Shown: positions 1 through 11,295 of the stretch, in pieces
Numbering within the stretch: position 1 is the stretch's first letter
How the letters are laid out: every line of letters begins with the position of its first letter
Source of the DNA: Gyrodactylus bullatarudis
Lineage: Eukaryota; Platyhelminthes; Monogenea; Gyrodactylidea; Gyrodactylidae
DNA: 64,000 nt
Direction: 5' to 3'
Assembly (NCBI GenBank): GCA_012064415.1
Contig: SSNU01000179.1
Location: 27,062-91,061 of the forward strand
Position numbers and translations under genes: made by a program
The notes under the pieces: model-generated
Databases searched by the model: none
What the model was told of the DNA's origin: nothing
Seen by the model: only the letters and a program-made list of their open reading frames with translations

Positions 1-39
1 GATCCAAATGAAAGAATGGCTATGAATGAAAGCATTAAG
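1..39 (+). CDS. possible 3' end of an exon cut by the window edge
   Basis: The first 39 bases form an open frame of 13 codons (reading DPNERMAMNESIK) that ends at a good donor, AAG|GTCAGT. No partner exon was found downstream, so the gene cannot be named. It could be chance; the call rests only on the open frame plus the donor. Confidence 0.2.
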
Positions 40-1117
40 GTCAGTGTTTGAGTCACAGTTAAATTTCTAATATTTGAATGTATTATTTTTGAGGATCAAA
101 CAACAAATTTCTTTCAAATAAATTATTTGAGATAAACAACAGATAACAACCTCTATCTATTAAGTATTAAATGCATGCTTGTAAATAAAACCTTTCCATT
201 GTAATTAGAAATAATAGCCTTGCAGTAAATTTAAAGCATCCATATGGCCTTTTTGTGACACAGGAAAATAATTTATGATAAAATTTTAGAACTATTCTAA
301 AGCTTACTTTTTACTATAATTGTGTTACAAGTATAATGATGCATCTAGATAAACTAAATGGTGGTATTTGGTCACAGAGGGTATGAAAAAGGCATGAATC
401 AAACGGATTTAATAGAAAATTAGTGATAGATATTTGATAGAAATATTTGATTAATCAGGATGACACGAAGGTGGTGAATTATAATTCTATCAAACCATAA
501 CTTTATGCATACAGTTTTGTTTCAGAATCTAGGATACAGAACATTCAATTATTAGTGTTACAACTTAGTTTACATAGAGGCGGAGAGTACCATGCTAAAA
601 AATTTGTAGAAACCCATGAATTTCAACACATTTGAATAATTTTTAAAAGGTTTTGAATCTGGATTAATTAAAATAAATAAAGTGCAATGAAACAAATTTA
701 AAATATCACTGGAAACAAGTATACAAGTTTAATGCATCTGTGACAATTTATTGAACATAAATCAGAATTTTCAATTGATAAGATCAAATTGAATTTTACT
801 TTGAACAATGAATAAAAGTATGGATGATGAAAACAGAAATAATGAAACAATAGTGCCACATAAACACACCAAAGAGTAGCATAGCGAAATAGATGACATG
901 GGTAATTAGATAATTACGGTTTTTATCATAAGAACATAACTAACATGTAGAGCTCTAGAGCAAAGATTATCTGTAAAATAGTTACAGAAAATAAATCTTA
1001 ATTCTTATTTGTAATAAGAATACTCGAATTTGTACTCTCGAAAAAGAGATTTTGTAAAAGCATCACAAAAATCCTTATTATTGAATTAAAGGAATAGAAA
1101 TGTTAGATTGAACTCAC
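40..1117. other. unassigned AT-rich stretch
   Basis: No open frame with convincing splice sites was found on either strand. The later exons of the minus-strand RS-rich gene that begins at 1344 may lie here. One weak possibility is a 3' splice site (TTTTACAG on the minus strand) near 980, but the sequence after it is not RS-like. Confidence 0.3.
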
Positions 1118-1344
1118 AGAACTACGAGATCTTCTGGAATGTTGGGATCTGTGACTTGATTTGACCTAAATTATAATAATAATAATATATCGATTTCATT
1201 TTCATAATGTTTTTGGACATACGGAAGAAGACTTTGAATTATCATCTGAAAGCGAAGGCAATCGTGAGAATGATTTTTTCATATTATTTTGTTTAACTAA
1301 CTTTTCTTTGACTTGTGTTTCTTGGATTTCGACTTAGACGACAT
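1118..1344 (-). CDS. RS/K-rich protein, N-terminal exons (partial)
   Basis: Three exons join in phase: 1302-1344 (ATG at 1344), a 23-nt microexon 1223-1245, and 1118-1165, which ends at a GTGAGT donor. The product begins MSSKSKSKKHKSKK and reaches RSQHSRRSRSS, a lysine- then Arg/Ser-rich tail start typical of splicing-associated proteins. Introns are 56 and 57 nt. The rest of the gene was not found. The low-complexity protein does not allow a family name; the exon joins are supported by phase only. Confidence 0.45.
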
Positions 1345-1810
1345 ATTCAAGCAGGAAGAGTACTTGTCAGAATATTTTTTAAATTAAACGCAAGTATTGA
1401 GGGAATTAAAGAATGTGGGAACCAATCATATTTTGTTTAAGTCATAATAGAATTTGAAAGATAATATTTAATTTTAAAAAAATTAATAATTAAATTGTTT
1501 TCAACTAAAAATTTTAGTCTAAAATTTAGTTGAATTATTTAGTTACTGAATAATTTAGTCTAAATTTATTAATTTTGTTCCACGTTAAGCTATAGCTTGT
1601 ATCTTTTTATACAATTACCAAAATTTTGTTGGAGTGTAAAGGATTGTCCGATCAAATTCAATTCTATTAAATCTTTAATTCAAGATTCTTCAAACCAGGT
1701 ATACTTTTTGTTAGTTTATATTTATTACTATTCATAATTCCATCTATTGGGATTCTCAATTCAAAATTATTAAACTGTTTAATAATTAAACCGGACTTTG
1801 CCAAATTTTA
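1345..1810. other. intergenic, DNALI1 3' side
   Basis: AT-rich stretch between the DNALI1 stop and the RS-rich start. I see no coding potential. It must hold the DNALI1 3' UTR and the promoter of the RS-rich gene. Confidence 0.5.
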
Positions 1811-2553
1811 TCAATTTATTTTATTTTTAAGGATTCCTTCATCTGTATGGGCCTTGAGATGAAATTCCAAATTAGTATTCAACTCTCGCAAGTAGGCTAT
1901 TTCTTTTTTCCTGTTTTTGTTGCTTTTCTTGTGTGAATCAGTTAAGAATGTTTCTCTTTCTTTTATTTTTTCTTTCAAAATTTTTGCTTCAAGTCGAAGT
2001 TCATCTAACCTTTGCTCAATTTTTTCAATCTAAAAATTAGTGGATCAATTAACCTTTGGTTTGAACTCAGACGATGTAATGTTCTTTAGTAAACTTGTTC
2101 GGTCAGCATGAGACTTGCTGCCATTGATGACATTCTTAAGATTGCTTAAATCAAATCCCAAACTATCTTTTATACGCTTTAAAAATTTTCCTCTATAAGG
2201 ACACTCAATATAGATTTGTCTAATTAGTTCTAAAAATGCTCCATTCATTATATCTTCTCTTATGAGACAGATATGTTTATTTCTAGCTTTTCTCTCAGAG
2301 ATTTCTTTTATTACAAGGTCTCCAAGATGCTTCAAGTCAATTGCAAGGCTAGGTGAAATAGATATTTTCTGAATCCATGTTTTATTATTGACGTTAGTCT
2401 TGAAGGGAGGGAAAATTGATGTCATGAAGTCGACATCTTCTTCGGAAAATTTAGTCTTTGATTTTTGTTGTGAGTCTTCCTCAATAAGGTGTAAAACTAA
2501 AAATTGATTACCTCACAAAATTCCTTAGGATCAGAGTATTTTACGAGATTCAT
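1811..2553 (-). CDS. DNALI1: axonemal inner-arm dynein light intermediate chain (p28 type)
   Basis: Three exons, 2512-2553, 2054-2479 and 1811-2029, join in frame to a 228-residue protein (the human protein is about 258). The family binds inner-arm dynein heavy chains in motile cilia and flagella. Diagnostic blocks are a WIQKIS segment, the ARNKHICLIRED region and FLELIRQIYIECPYRG, matching the conserved core of p28 in order. The last exon encodes the usual C-terminal coiled coil ending near EIAYLRELNTNLEFHL. Introns are only 32 nt (2480-2511) and 24 nt (2030-2053). Without them the frame meets stops, so they are required. The start lies 125 bp from the UTP14 start on the other strand. Presence of this gene implies motile cilia or flagellated sperm. 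Confidence 0.88.
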
Positions 2554-2677
2554 TTAATCAACGAGTATACTATACTGTGTGATCAAAATTTGCGCTATTC
2601 TCATGGAAACATGTTACAATTGAAGTTTTTATTACATTAAGGTTATTGTTTAAAAAAATCATTAATTCGAAATTAGG
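2554..2677. promoter_or_regulatory. bidirectional promoter DNALI1 / UTP14
   Basis: Only 124 bp separate the two divergent start codons, so both promoters and both 5' UTRs must share this interval. No TATA box is obvious. Confidence 0.5.
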
Positions 2678-5600
2678 ATGATATCCAATCCATCAGATCC
2701 CAATGCAAACATGTGGACTCTCCTTAACTTAAAGAAGGGAAACAAAAAGGAGCAGTCCAAAAAGATTGGAGAAATATTTAGTAATAAATCCAAGATTGAA
2801 GATGAATCATCTCTTGTCAGAGAAAAGAATGCAAGAAAACTTGTGTACCAATCATCTAAAGCTCGAATGGACTTGTGGAAAAACCCAGTTCATCGGAACC
2901 GTCTAAATGATAATCTTCAATTTCCTCTAAAATCTAATAAAATTGAATTTTTGACGTCGAATTCTAGCAGAAATAAATTTGATGCCTTGAAATCCAACTC
3001 TGACAGCCTAAGAACATCTCTCTACAATTCGATTTATAAAAATAAGTTTGTCTTTTAAGATTTTATTACTAATTCGTGAATATATAACTTATAATAATTT
3101 TTTAGGAGACAAAACAAGGAAATCATAGATCCATTCACATTCTCGAAAATCATTAGAAAAAAACGTGATAATTATTATAAGGAACGTGCTCGCCAGGATT
3201 ATTTTGCTCAAAAGATGGCTATTAAAAAGAAAATTAAAAGTAAAAACTTTCATCGTCACATGAAAAGAAGACACATGAAAGAATTTGAGAAGGAAATAGA
3301 ACAATATCGCCAAACTGATCCAGAAGAATTTCAGCGTCGTCTATTAGAAGTTGAAAAATTGAGAGCCAAAGAAAGAATATCACTTAAACATAGAAACGGA
3401 TCAAAGTTCTCCAAGATTCAGAAAATGCGTTCAAAATATAATCTCGATTCTCGGAATGCTGTCTTTGAAATGATGGAGCATAATAAGGAGTTAATGAAGA
3501 AAAATAATGAAGACGATGAAGACTCTTCTGGCACTGAAATTGGTCTCGAAAGCTCAGACGAGGAGGATAATGATTCTGATAATCTAGAAATCAATTATGA
3601 CTCCCAGGATTCTGACCAAGAAGATGCATTGAAATCAGTTCAATGGTGGAATAAAATTCAAAAGTCCAATGAGGATCAAAAAATGGATGAATCCGCCTGT
3701 CAAGATAACCAAAATAATCCAAAAATGATTAATGCGGAAAATTTCAAATCAATTCTTGACAATAACAAAGTCAACTCAAATGAACAGCTTCTTGAAGATC
3801 ACTTTATGGAATTATGCACTACATCTGATGGTAAGTTGATGCTGTTTTTAATATCTATTCGAATAGAAATAATCTTATACTATGGATTGATATTATCAGA
3901 ATTGCAAACTGTTTGACTCTAGGGTAAAATGAGGGATAATTGTTCCAGACATTAAAATTTGTCTTCACATTAATAAGAAATATATTTTTTGGATTATCTC
4001 CTGACTTTATTTAGAAGATAGAGGAAAGAGAAATCAATATCCTATTTGCCTTGGAGATGAATAAAATTCCCATTTATTACCCTCTTCTTGCAGTTTACCA
4101 TTACCAAATAGCAATTTAATTTTTGTGTGTAATTACGTCTCTAAAATCATTTCTATTATTACTTTTCCCATCTTATCACGTGCACTGAGAAGATATTTGG
4201 TAGATTTAAATATTCTCATCTCGACTGAGTGCCCAAAGTTTACTAAAGGAATTTTGGTCTCAGTCAAATACTTACCAAGGGATTTTACTAAGGGAAAAAG
4301 TGTTTAGATGGAGCTGAAAGTAGTCGTTTTGTTGACGATGCTCGATTTTTAAGCACGGAAAAATTTCTAAATATCTAGCTTGATAAAGATTGTCTTATGC
4401 CTAAGCGACAAAAATATACTCAAATATTGAATGAATATTTTAAGTATTATTATTATTAAGTAATATTTTATTTTTATTAATTGCCTAATTTCCTCGAAAA
4501 TATTCTGAGGACGGATCACTAATGGTCATGCTGGTGGTTAGAACGACGAAGTTGTTTAGGTGAATAAAAAATGTATATTGTACATTGATAATAGATCGAA
4601 TATACAAACTATGCTTGGTGTATATTTTCAGGGAATTTTCAGTTAAACTAATGAAAATTTAATTCATTCATTACTTTAACTAAAAGCTCCCGGTTTATCA
4701 AGATTAACTAGGGAATTTTGATATTCCCTAATTCATTACTTTAACTGTAACATATACATAATAAAAGAGCATAGAAGGATAGTCTTGACCAATAGCGAAT
4801 ATTCATTACTGACCAATGGGATCAGCACACAAGCCCCTACCCCAGCAACTTCTAACGATCGGAAAAGATTCTTTTCCCAACCATAAACGCAAGCCCCTAC
4901 TCCTACCCGGAAACGAAATGCCTCAACATCGCCACAGCAACCCAAAGCATGGAGAAAACAGGGAAAGAGAGCGGCAACGGGGACTCAGAAAATCCAAAAA
5001 TTCTTCACAACCCCCAAAAAGTTACTATGCCGATCCCATTGGTCAGTAATACAAATTAGATACCCTATTGGTTAAAAAAAATGAATATTCGCTATTGGTC
5101 AAGACTATCCTTCTATGCTCTTGTATTATGTATATATGTTACAGTGAATCCGTGACCTCCAGTGATTCCACGGAATCACTAAAAGACTAGTTATTCCGTA
5201 GACTCGGCTTTCGAATTCACTAGTTATTCCGAGGAATCACTGATAAGCACTGGTAATTCCGTAGAATTTTGAATTAATTTTATTTTTTGATCATGAATTT
5301 TTGAGATACAATCTCGTCCACAGTGACCAAGACTGATATGACGACTGTGTACTATGTTGAAAATCTTGTTGAGAGGAATGAACTCGCGTCTATTTGTATT
5401 CTTATCTAGTTTTCTTTCCTCTCCATCGATCATCTGATAGTCATACCGGGTCCTAATTCGATAGTACTTTTTATCAGATAAATTACTGTTTTGGGACTTC
5501 TTTATATCTTTAGTAACTGATCAAACCGTTCTTGACTGTATAACTTGGAGAAATAAGTAGGGTTATCAATATTGATAAGCTCAAAAAAATCGAGTTTTCA

Positions 5601-6988
5601 TCTGTTTGGGTTTATGAAATTGATACCAACTATTTATCTATATTTTTGACATAGATTGGAATAGGACTCAGCATACATTATCTAAATTCCTTAGAATATA
5701 TTCTAGTATTTCAGGTTTTTGAAAATAATTCAAGGCATATTTCTGAAGGAATAAAAACAGATACATTACAATAATTAAAATGAGCTTGTCATAAAAGGTC
5801 TATCAGAAAAACATTTCCCTGTTTTTTTTATTCTTCAAATAATGAATTTAAAAATTTTTTCATCTGTTTTTAAAATAATCGCGGAATTACGAGTGCTTAT
5901 TAGGATTTCCTCGGAATAACTAGTGAATTCGAAAACCGAGTTTACGGAATAACTAGCCTTTTAGTGATTCCGTGGAATCACTGGAGGTCACGGATTCACT
6001 GTAACATATATATATATATATAATTCGGTGTAAGGTCTGAAGAGAGCCGACGAAAATAAAAGCTTTTATTCACCTAAACAACTTCGTTGTTCTAACCACC
6101 AGCATGACCATTAGTCAGCACCCTCAGAATGAATATTTGTAAAGTTTTTTGAAAAAATTTGCTGAGATTTTAGCAAAAAATAAGATAAATTTCTATTGTA
6201 AAATAATAACTTTAGATTTCAAAGATCTGTTTGTCTGTTCGATCTCTCAAAGTTTAGAAGATGACTCGTTTAAGAGCAAAAATGGCAAAATCATTCATCA
6301 AAACGATAATTTGGTTTCGAAAACCGAATTCAAATATGGAATCGATATAATTATTTTGATCAAGTGTAGTTTTTACATCCTTGTTTATAAGTTATAACCT
6401 TGTCTAATTTATGATATGAACGGAATATATTAATCTTCTTGAGGTAATATCTCGATGGTTTTTATTTTATTTTTCTACTTATGAAAATTTTACGATTTAA
6501 TTGCAAAGGATCTTGATTATTTTTAATGATTAGGTCAGGATGCAGAACTGGAAAATGAATTTGCCAAGGAAAAGAAAGAGATTGAAGAGGAAGAAAAATT
6601 GCAGAATGTAGATAAATTTTTGCCAGCATGGAACACTTGGTCTGGACCTGGAACAGAGGAAAGAGACAAACTTTTGCATGAGAAACATATAATTCAGGCC
6701 CCTAAAAGGAAACGTCGCGATAAAAATATGAAGACAGCCATTGTACGTGAACGTATAACGAATGAATTGAAAAAGCATCTCGTCAAAACAATACCATTCC
6801 CGTATAATAATATTGAAGATTATGAAAAGAGTCTTGCACATCCTCTGATTGAAGAGACTAATACGAGAATCGGTCAAAAGTTACTCAGTAAACCTCGTAT
6901 AGTTGTTAAAAAGGGTTCCATTATCAAGCCAATTGATGAATCAGCTGCAATTTTACGCGAAGTCGATATTGAAAGATTAAATAAATGA
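2678..6988 (+). CDS. UTP14: U3 snoRNA-associated protein UTP14, small-subunit processome
   Basis: Exons 2678-3045, 3106-3830 and 6534-6988 give 515 residues (human about 770; the N-terminal region is shorter here). UTP14 acts in the nucleolus in the SSU processome and activates the helicase DHR1 in yeast. Family blocks in order: the REKNARKLVYQ / LQFPLKS region, KIKSKNFHRHMKRR, the KERISLKHRN...KYNLDSRNAV block, an acidic stretch, then FLPAWNTWSGPG, KRRDKNMKTAIV and IPFPYNNIEDYEKSLAHPL. The first donor is GTTTGT, which restores YKNK-RQNK in phase. Intron 2 (2.7 kb) carries nested inverted-repeat elements. A polyadenylation signal AATAAA follows about 15 nt after the stop. Confidence 0.92.
4745..5143. 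mobile_element. inner MITE-like element A
   Basis: Long terminal inverted repeats: the left arm (about 4745-4830) and right arm (about 5027-5143) share ACTGTAACATATA, AGAGCATAGAAGGATAG, TTGACCAATAGCGAATATTC and ACTGACCAATGGGATC in inverted orientation. The left arm lacks about 35 bp present on the right. The centre is relatively GC-rich and carries only a chance open frame. No transposase. Confidence 0.75.
5144..6000. mobile_element. inner MITE-like element B
   Basis: Terminal inverted repeats of roughly 120 bp begin GTGAATCCGTGACCTCC at 5144 and end with the complement at 6000. Internally the arms repeat short blocks such as GTGATTCC and ACTAGTTATTCC in both orientations. Both ends are flanked by the same TGTAACATATA sequence as element A, so A and B abut or share a boundary. 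The interior (5265-5877) is AT-rich and noncoding. Confidence 0.75.
6024..6080 (+). ncRNA. hammerhead-like ribozyme candidate, right arm of outer element
   Basis: Core CUGAAGA at 6037-6043 is followed by G, a 6-nt loop (AGCCGA), C and then GAAA at 6052-6055. Stem III is a 7-bp hairpin made by the palindrome around AAGCTT (6055-6070), closing with the required A-U pair. The next base is C (6071), an allowed cleavage nucleotide. Stem I pairs AGGU (6033-6036) with ACCU (6072-6075), then UGU (6029-6031) with ACA (6078-6080). Stem II is a single G-C pair, which is unusual. Four loop II bases (CCGA) could pair with UCGG at 6025-6028. Activity is inferred, not shown. Confidence 0.5.
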
Positions 6989-8730
6989 TTTCTTTACTTT
7001 CATAATAAAATCGATAAATGCATCTATATTAAACTTAATTTCCCAATCTTTCTGTCATTAGTAGATAATAAAGGAAATTGACTTCTTACATGGAAAAAAA
7101 CAACTCCCAATTATTCCTAATAACTAAATAATGCTGGTCATCTGGTTTAGATATTCTAGTCAATTGAGCGGTAAAGTTTTTCTTGGTCTCTCTTGTTAAT
7201 TCTGTGAGAATTTCAGCGTCAACTACGTTAAATATCAATACTAGTGTAAATCTCACTGGACATGAAGACAAACATAGTCAAACAAATTTTTGTTTGTTTA
7301 CTAACATCAGCCGACTGTATTAAACTTGAGTATACAGTAATTTTTACAAGTGTATATTTTTTCTTATATAACGGTAAGATACTGGCAAATATCCAAGTTT
7401 ACATATAATGAACGAAGTCTCAATATGTTCCAGATGATGGTCTTGCTTGGCCTTTGAAATGGAGGCAAATGGAAGTGAGGTTGCTCCTGGGCAGATTTTT
7501 TTCTTGAATTGCGACATGCTTATGATGAGGGCTTCTCTGTTTAAAATCTTTCTTATTCCTTCTATAACATTTTCTGATTAAAAATTTTTTCATTCCTGTC
7601 TTAAAGAAACAGGAAAAATTCAAATCTTCATTAAAATCCTGATATTTTTTATATTTAATAGGTATTTTTACTTAGAAAGCAGTAAGATACTTGCAAATCG
7701 CAATTACTCAGGTTAAAATAGGATATAATTTCAACACCCTGATGAAAAATTTCTACAATAATTCTAATTGCATCAAGTTCCATGAATTTTTTTTATTTTG
7801 TATATTATGTTCCAGTTTTTTCGGACTGGAGTGACCAATGAGTTTTGCAGCCGACTGTAGACTAGTCGAAAGAAAAAATACAACTTTTTTCTATAGAACT
7901 TTTTAATCAAAAAATTTCTCAAATTATGACCATTTCTCATAATTTGACGCAGATTTGTTTAGATTGGAATTGGCAAATCAAATGTACAAACTTATTCTAT
8001 TGAATGTCTTTTAAACGTCGATTGTAGCTTTTTACACCCCTCTAAAAACTCTGTAAAGAGAAGTTTTGGAAAAACTAATCAGAACTTTTTGAAAAGTTGA
8101 AAATTTGAATAAAATGATTCAAAATTTCAAATTTAAATCTGCTTTAATTTTTAAATTCTTTAGCGCATAGAATTTTGAGAAATCAAGACTGGCTCATCAA
8201 TGATCAGTCATCATTCTCCAATAATCTTTTATCATAGCAGATATTTCGATTGATCACTCGATCATATTTTTTGTTTTTTTCCCAAATTATTTTCAGATTT
8301 TCTTCAATCACGGTATTTTTGATTGATACAGCAAATAAAATTTCATACCTTTTGGTGATATGTATAAAATATGTGTGATTGTAGCTAGAAATAAGAGAAC
8401 AAATAACAAAGTAATCATGAAATCGTTGTAGGAATAAAAAAAATTGAGAATGAAAATTAAAATTGAATAATTTATCAATCAGGGGATAATTGATTCAATC
8501 TGAATATTGATTAATGAAAGTCTCTTTTTAAATACTAAAACTTTAATGAGGTAGGCTTGTCCAGAAACAGTAAAGATATTTTACTGTTCAAGAAGAGGCC
8601 AAAATTGGACTCGATGACTTTTTTGGCTCTGAAGAATTCTATAGTGAAGAGATCAAACAATTGCCAATTCGTTGGCAGAAGTGCTTTAAAACATGAGGAA
8701 ACTACTTTCATTGAGGAAATTTTATTTTTA
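6989..8730. other. intergenic, no gene recognised
   Basis: AT-rich sequence after UTP14. Short open frames here show no family resemblance or splice support. I see nothing assignable apart from the polyadenylation signal just after UTP14. Confidence 0.5.
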
Positions 8731-8739
8731 TCAATATAC

Positions 8740-9340
8740 CTGATTAATATGAAGATGGGAATTTATGCTTTTTACAAAATTATGAATTTTTTCATCAAAA
8801 ATTCGAATTTGATCAAGATTTTATGGAATCTTGATCGTAGGCTCCACTTTCAGGAAAAAAAATTTGAAAAAAAAAATTTTAGGAAAGTTATGGCATATTT
8901 CAAATCTAGCGATGACGCCGAACTCCCATTTTTTGAACTTAGAGTTGATAATTTTTGAAATTGGACCAATAAGGTCGTATCTTGTAAAATTCTAAAAACT
9001 GTATTTATATGGCATGTATCACACTGATGAGTATGCCCGAAATAGAGATCTTTATTTGTGAAATACTCTGGCATCTTCTTATTTCATGATAATTTTGTTG
9101 ATTTAAAAGTGAGAGAATGATCAAAAGTTGATTTTTTGGATCCCGATTAGTCAAAGAAACCGATTATGACCATGAAAATTTCAATGGACTGGCCAATCTC
9201 CAGGTATCTTGAATCATCAAAATTTCATCGATTTTCAAGTAGTGAAAATGTTCAAAAAATCAAAATTCGATTTTCACACGAAGATGGGTGGATTCCTAAA
9301 ATCTGAATCAGCATATTTGAGTTCTCTGTGAGAAAAACCT
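8740..9340. repeat. degenerate dispersed repeats (family A)
   Basis: The segment near 8780-8945 resembles the repeats at 22.33 and 23.33 kb: it shares TCATCAAAAATTCGAATTT and a downstream block ending near TTTTTTGAACTT. The part from 9120 to 9330 shares looser blocks with the sequence around 23.58 kb. A small ribozyme-like element sits between them at 9009. Confidence 0.4.
9009..9084 (+). ncRNA. hammerhead-like ribozyme candidate, copy 1 of a tiny dispersed element
   Basis: Core CUGAUGA at 9024-9030, single G-C stem II with loop UAUGCC, then GAAA at 9039-9042. Stem III pairs 9042-9046 with 9051-9055 (one G-U), followed by U9056 as the cleavage base. Stem I pairs UCACA (9019-9023) with UGUGA (9057-9061) and continues after an internal loop. 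Loop II AUGCC is complementary to GGCAU at 9011-9015 and to GGCAU at 9070-9074. The 31.2 kb copy keeps these pairings with substitutions that preserve stem III. Confidence 0.55.
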
Positions 9341-9753
9341 CAGTTTTCAAAAATCAGTAACGTTAATCTGAATTGTCCATGAGAGAGAAAAAAACTCGAA
9401 ATTGCATGTAATCTTTCATGTCCATAAGTGATGCTACATAATACATACGAGGCGATGATTCATTGTTAATCAAGGTTGAATAATTTATTAGCTAAATACA
9501 AAAAGTACAATCAATATACATTGTACAAGTTCATCATACCCCATTTATCCAAAATACATCGATCTTGCTAAGAGATATATAAAGTGTGCTTATGCTTTTG
9601 AAAAAAATATATTTTATACACTATGGAGAAGAATGAATAAAGTCTTCCCCTATTTTCATAGGCCAGAGAGATTCTAGGAGAATTAAACCAAGTGACAAAT
9701 ACAAATGCAAGGGAATTTCCCTCATATTTTTAATATCTCCAATATTCACACCC

Positions 9754-10476
9754 ATGCGTACTGCTAGTGGTCAATTGAATTTAGCTAATACATGGACAAG
9801 TCTTGGGGTTTATGACGAGGTAGTTCCGGCAAATGGATTTCGTTACCTTGGCCGAAATGAATCCGAAAGTTCCCTCAAGGGGAGAGAGTCGTTAAAGATT
9901 ATGGAGAATAATGAAGTTCCAAGGAATAAACAAAAGGTTCACATGATCCTTGACAAAATAATTAAGAAGCCTGACTCGAAAGAAGAGTTTGTTCTTCCTC
10001 CTTAAAATTTTGAAAGAATTTCAGAAAGTGAAAAGGACAAATTGAATGCGTTGGAGTTTGAAAATGGCTTCATCAAGAAAAGCCTTCAGACATTGATTCA
10101 TGACTATGAAATTCTTCAACTTCAATACAAGTAACCGATAGAATATTCATTAAATTTTAAGTTTATGTTGCTCGGTGAAAGTGAAGAGTGATGTTGAAAA
10201 TGTTGGCCTACAAACAAGTGGCAATAATAACAAGTTAATTGGACAGGAGCTGCGTCAACTTATAGAGGAGAAGTCTAAGCTCTTGCTGATATTACATGAA
10301 AAGGAACAAGAGATCTCCTCACTCCAACGAGACCTGCAAAAGTATGAAAAGTTTTTTATCCCTATAGATTATCAGAGGAAAATGAGCATTTAAAGAAACT
10401 CCAGCATGAGAACTGCCATGCATCAAGTGATGAGGAATTAGACAACCTGCAAATTGGCTTATTCAAAAAGTTTTAA
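9754..10476 (+). CDS. coiled-coil protein of unknown function, 211 residues
   Basis: Four exons, 9754-9986, 10017-10130, 10162-10341 and 10368-10476, join in phase across introns of 30, 31 and 26 nt. An apparent in-frame TAA near 10003 lies inside the first intron (donor GTTTGT), so the gene is intact rather than a pseudogene. The N-terminus is polar and not recognised. The C-terminal half is a coiled coil (ELRQLIEEKSKLLLILHEKE, then SSLQRDLQKLSEENEHLKKL). The stop codon TAA overlaps an AATAAA polyadenylation signal. The frame is open upstream of 9754 for about 110 nt without an ATG, so an earlier exon is possible. I do not recognise a family. Confidence 0.6.
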
Positions 10477-11295
10477 TAAATTTTTGTTCTACAATTTTAC
10501 TTTCAGTTATAAAAGTCAACCAAAATTTAGGGCAGTTGTTTTGATTAAAAGAGAAAATACAAAATTGATTATTGATAAGGCTTAAGTAAAGAGGATTAAT
10601 CATGTTTAGTTTACACGCAATGTACCCCTCTCCCACTTTCTGACTAACAATGGAAAAACACATCCGGACACATTACAGGTGATACGGAAGCAATCCCGGT
10701 GTTATAACATTTAGTCAATATATAGAAGGGGGAAGAACAAAGAACAGAAAAATGTAATCATAGAGATAGCCAGCAAACAATTGTTATACAATTTATAATC
10801 AATATACACTTCTATCACTATTCGAGAGGGAAAAATCCATAAATTAAGTAGCATAGTGTAATTTCGTGCATAGGAGAGACGTATATTAGGAGTTCCATAA
10901 TAATAATAGAATAATCGATTAAACAATTACGACTCAAGTCAAGAGTGAGAAATTCAATTTGTAGATTTCAGGAAAAGGATTCCTTTGAGGGGAGAATTCG
11001 TAAATTTAAATAAAACTTTATCCTACTTTTTCACTTGGTGCCAGAATCGATAAATTCGTAAAAGAGAACTACAGCTCGAAAATCAAAATCTATGAATACT
11101 TTTTTCACAATGGAATTCTCTAGTGATGTTCATACAAACTTTTAGAGAAAAAAAGACACATTTGATCATTTCATATTTTATTTATCTGCTTAACAAATAA
11201 ATGACTGCTCTGATGGTAAAATGTCTGTGACATAAAATATGGTGGGTGGGTGGGTTGTAGGACGAGGAGAGTTGGATTGTGTATGGCGTTCTGTT
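10477..11295. other. convergent intergenic region
   Basis: Lies between the 3' ends of the 211-residue gene and the MTUS-like gene. It contains their 3' UTRs and AT-rich sequence; I see no other feature. Confidence 0.5.

Larger units (their letters stand above)
4501..6137. mobile_element. outer inverted-repeat element containing two others
   Basis: The segment around 4501-4569 reappears inverted at about 6064-6137, with few differences over roughly 65 bp (shared core from TTTTATTCACCTAAACAAC to GCATGACCATTAG). The 1.5 kb between the arms holds two further inverted-repeat elements. No transposase is encoded, so this is a MITE-like non-autonomous element inside UTP14 intron 2. Exact termini and target-site duplication are unclear. 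Confidence 0.7.

Noticed and set aside
4816..5049. 77-codon open frame on the plus strand
   Set aside because: It lies entirely in the interior and right arm of inverted-repeat element A and its sequence follows the repeat; no splice or family support.
9754..10476. Processed pseudogene with internal stop
   Set aside because: The stop falls in a 30-nt intron; with three tiny introns removed the frame is intact.
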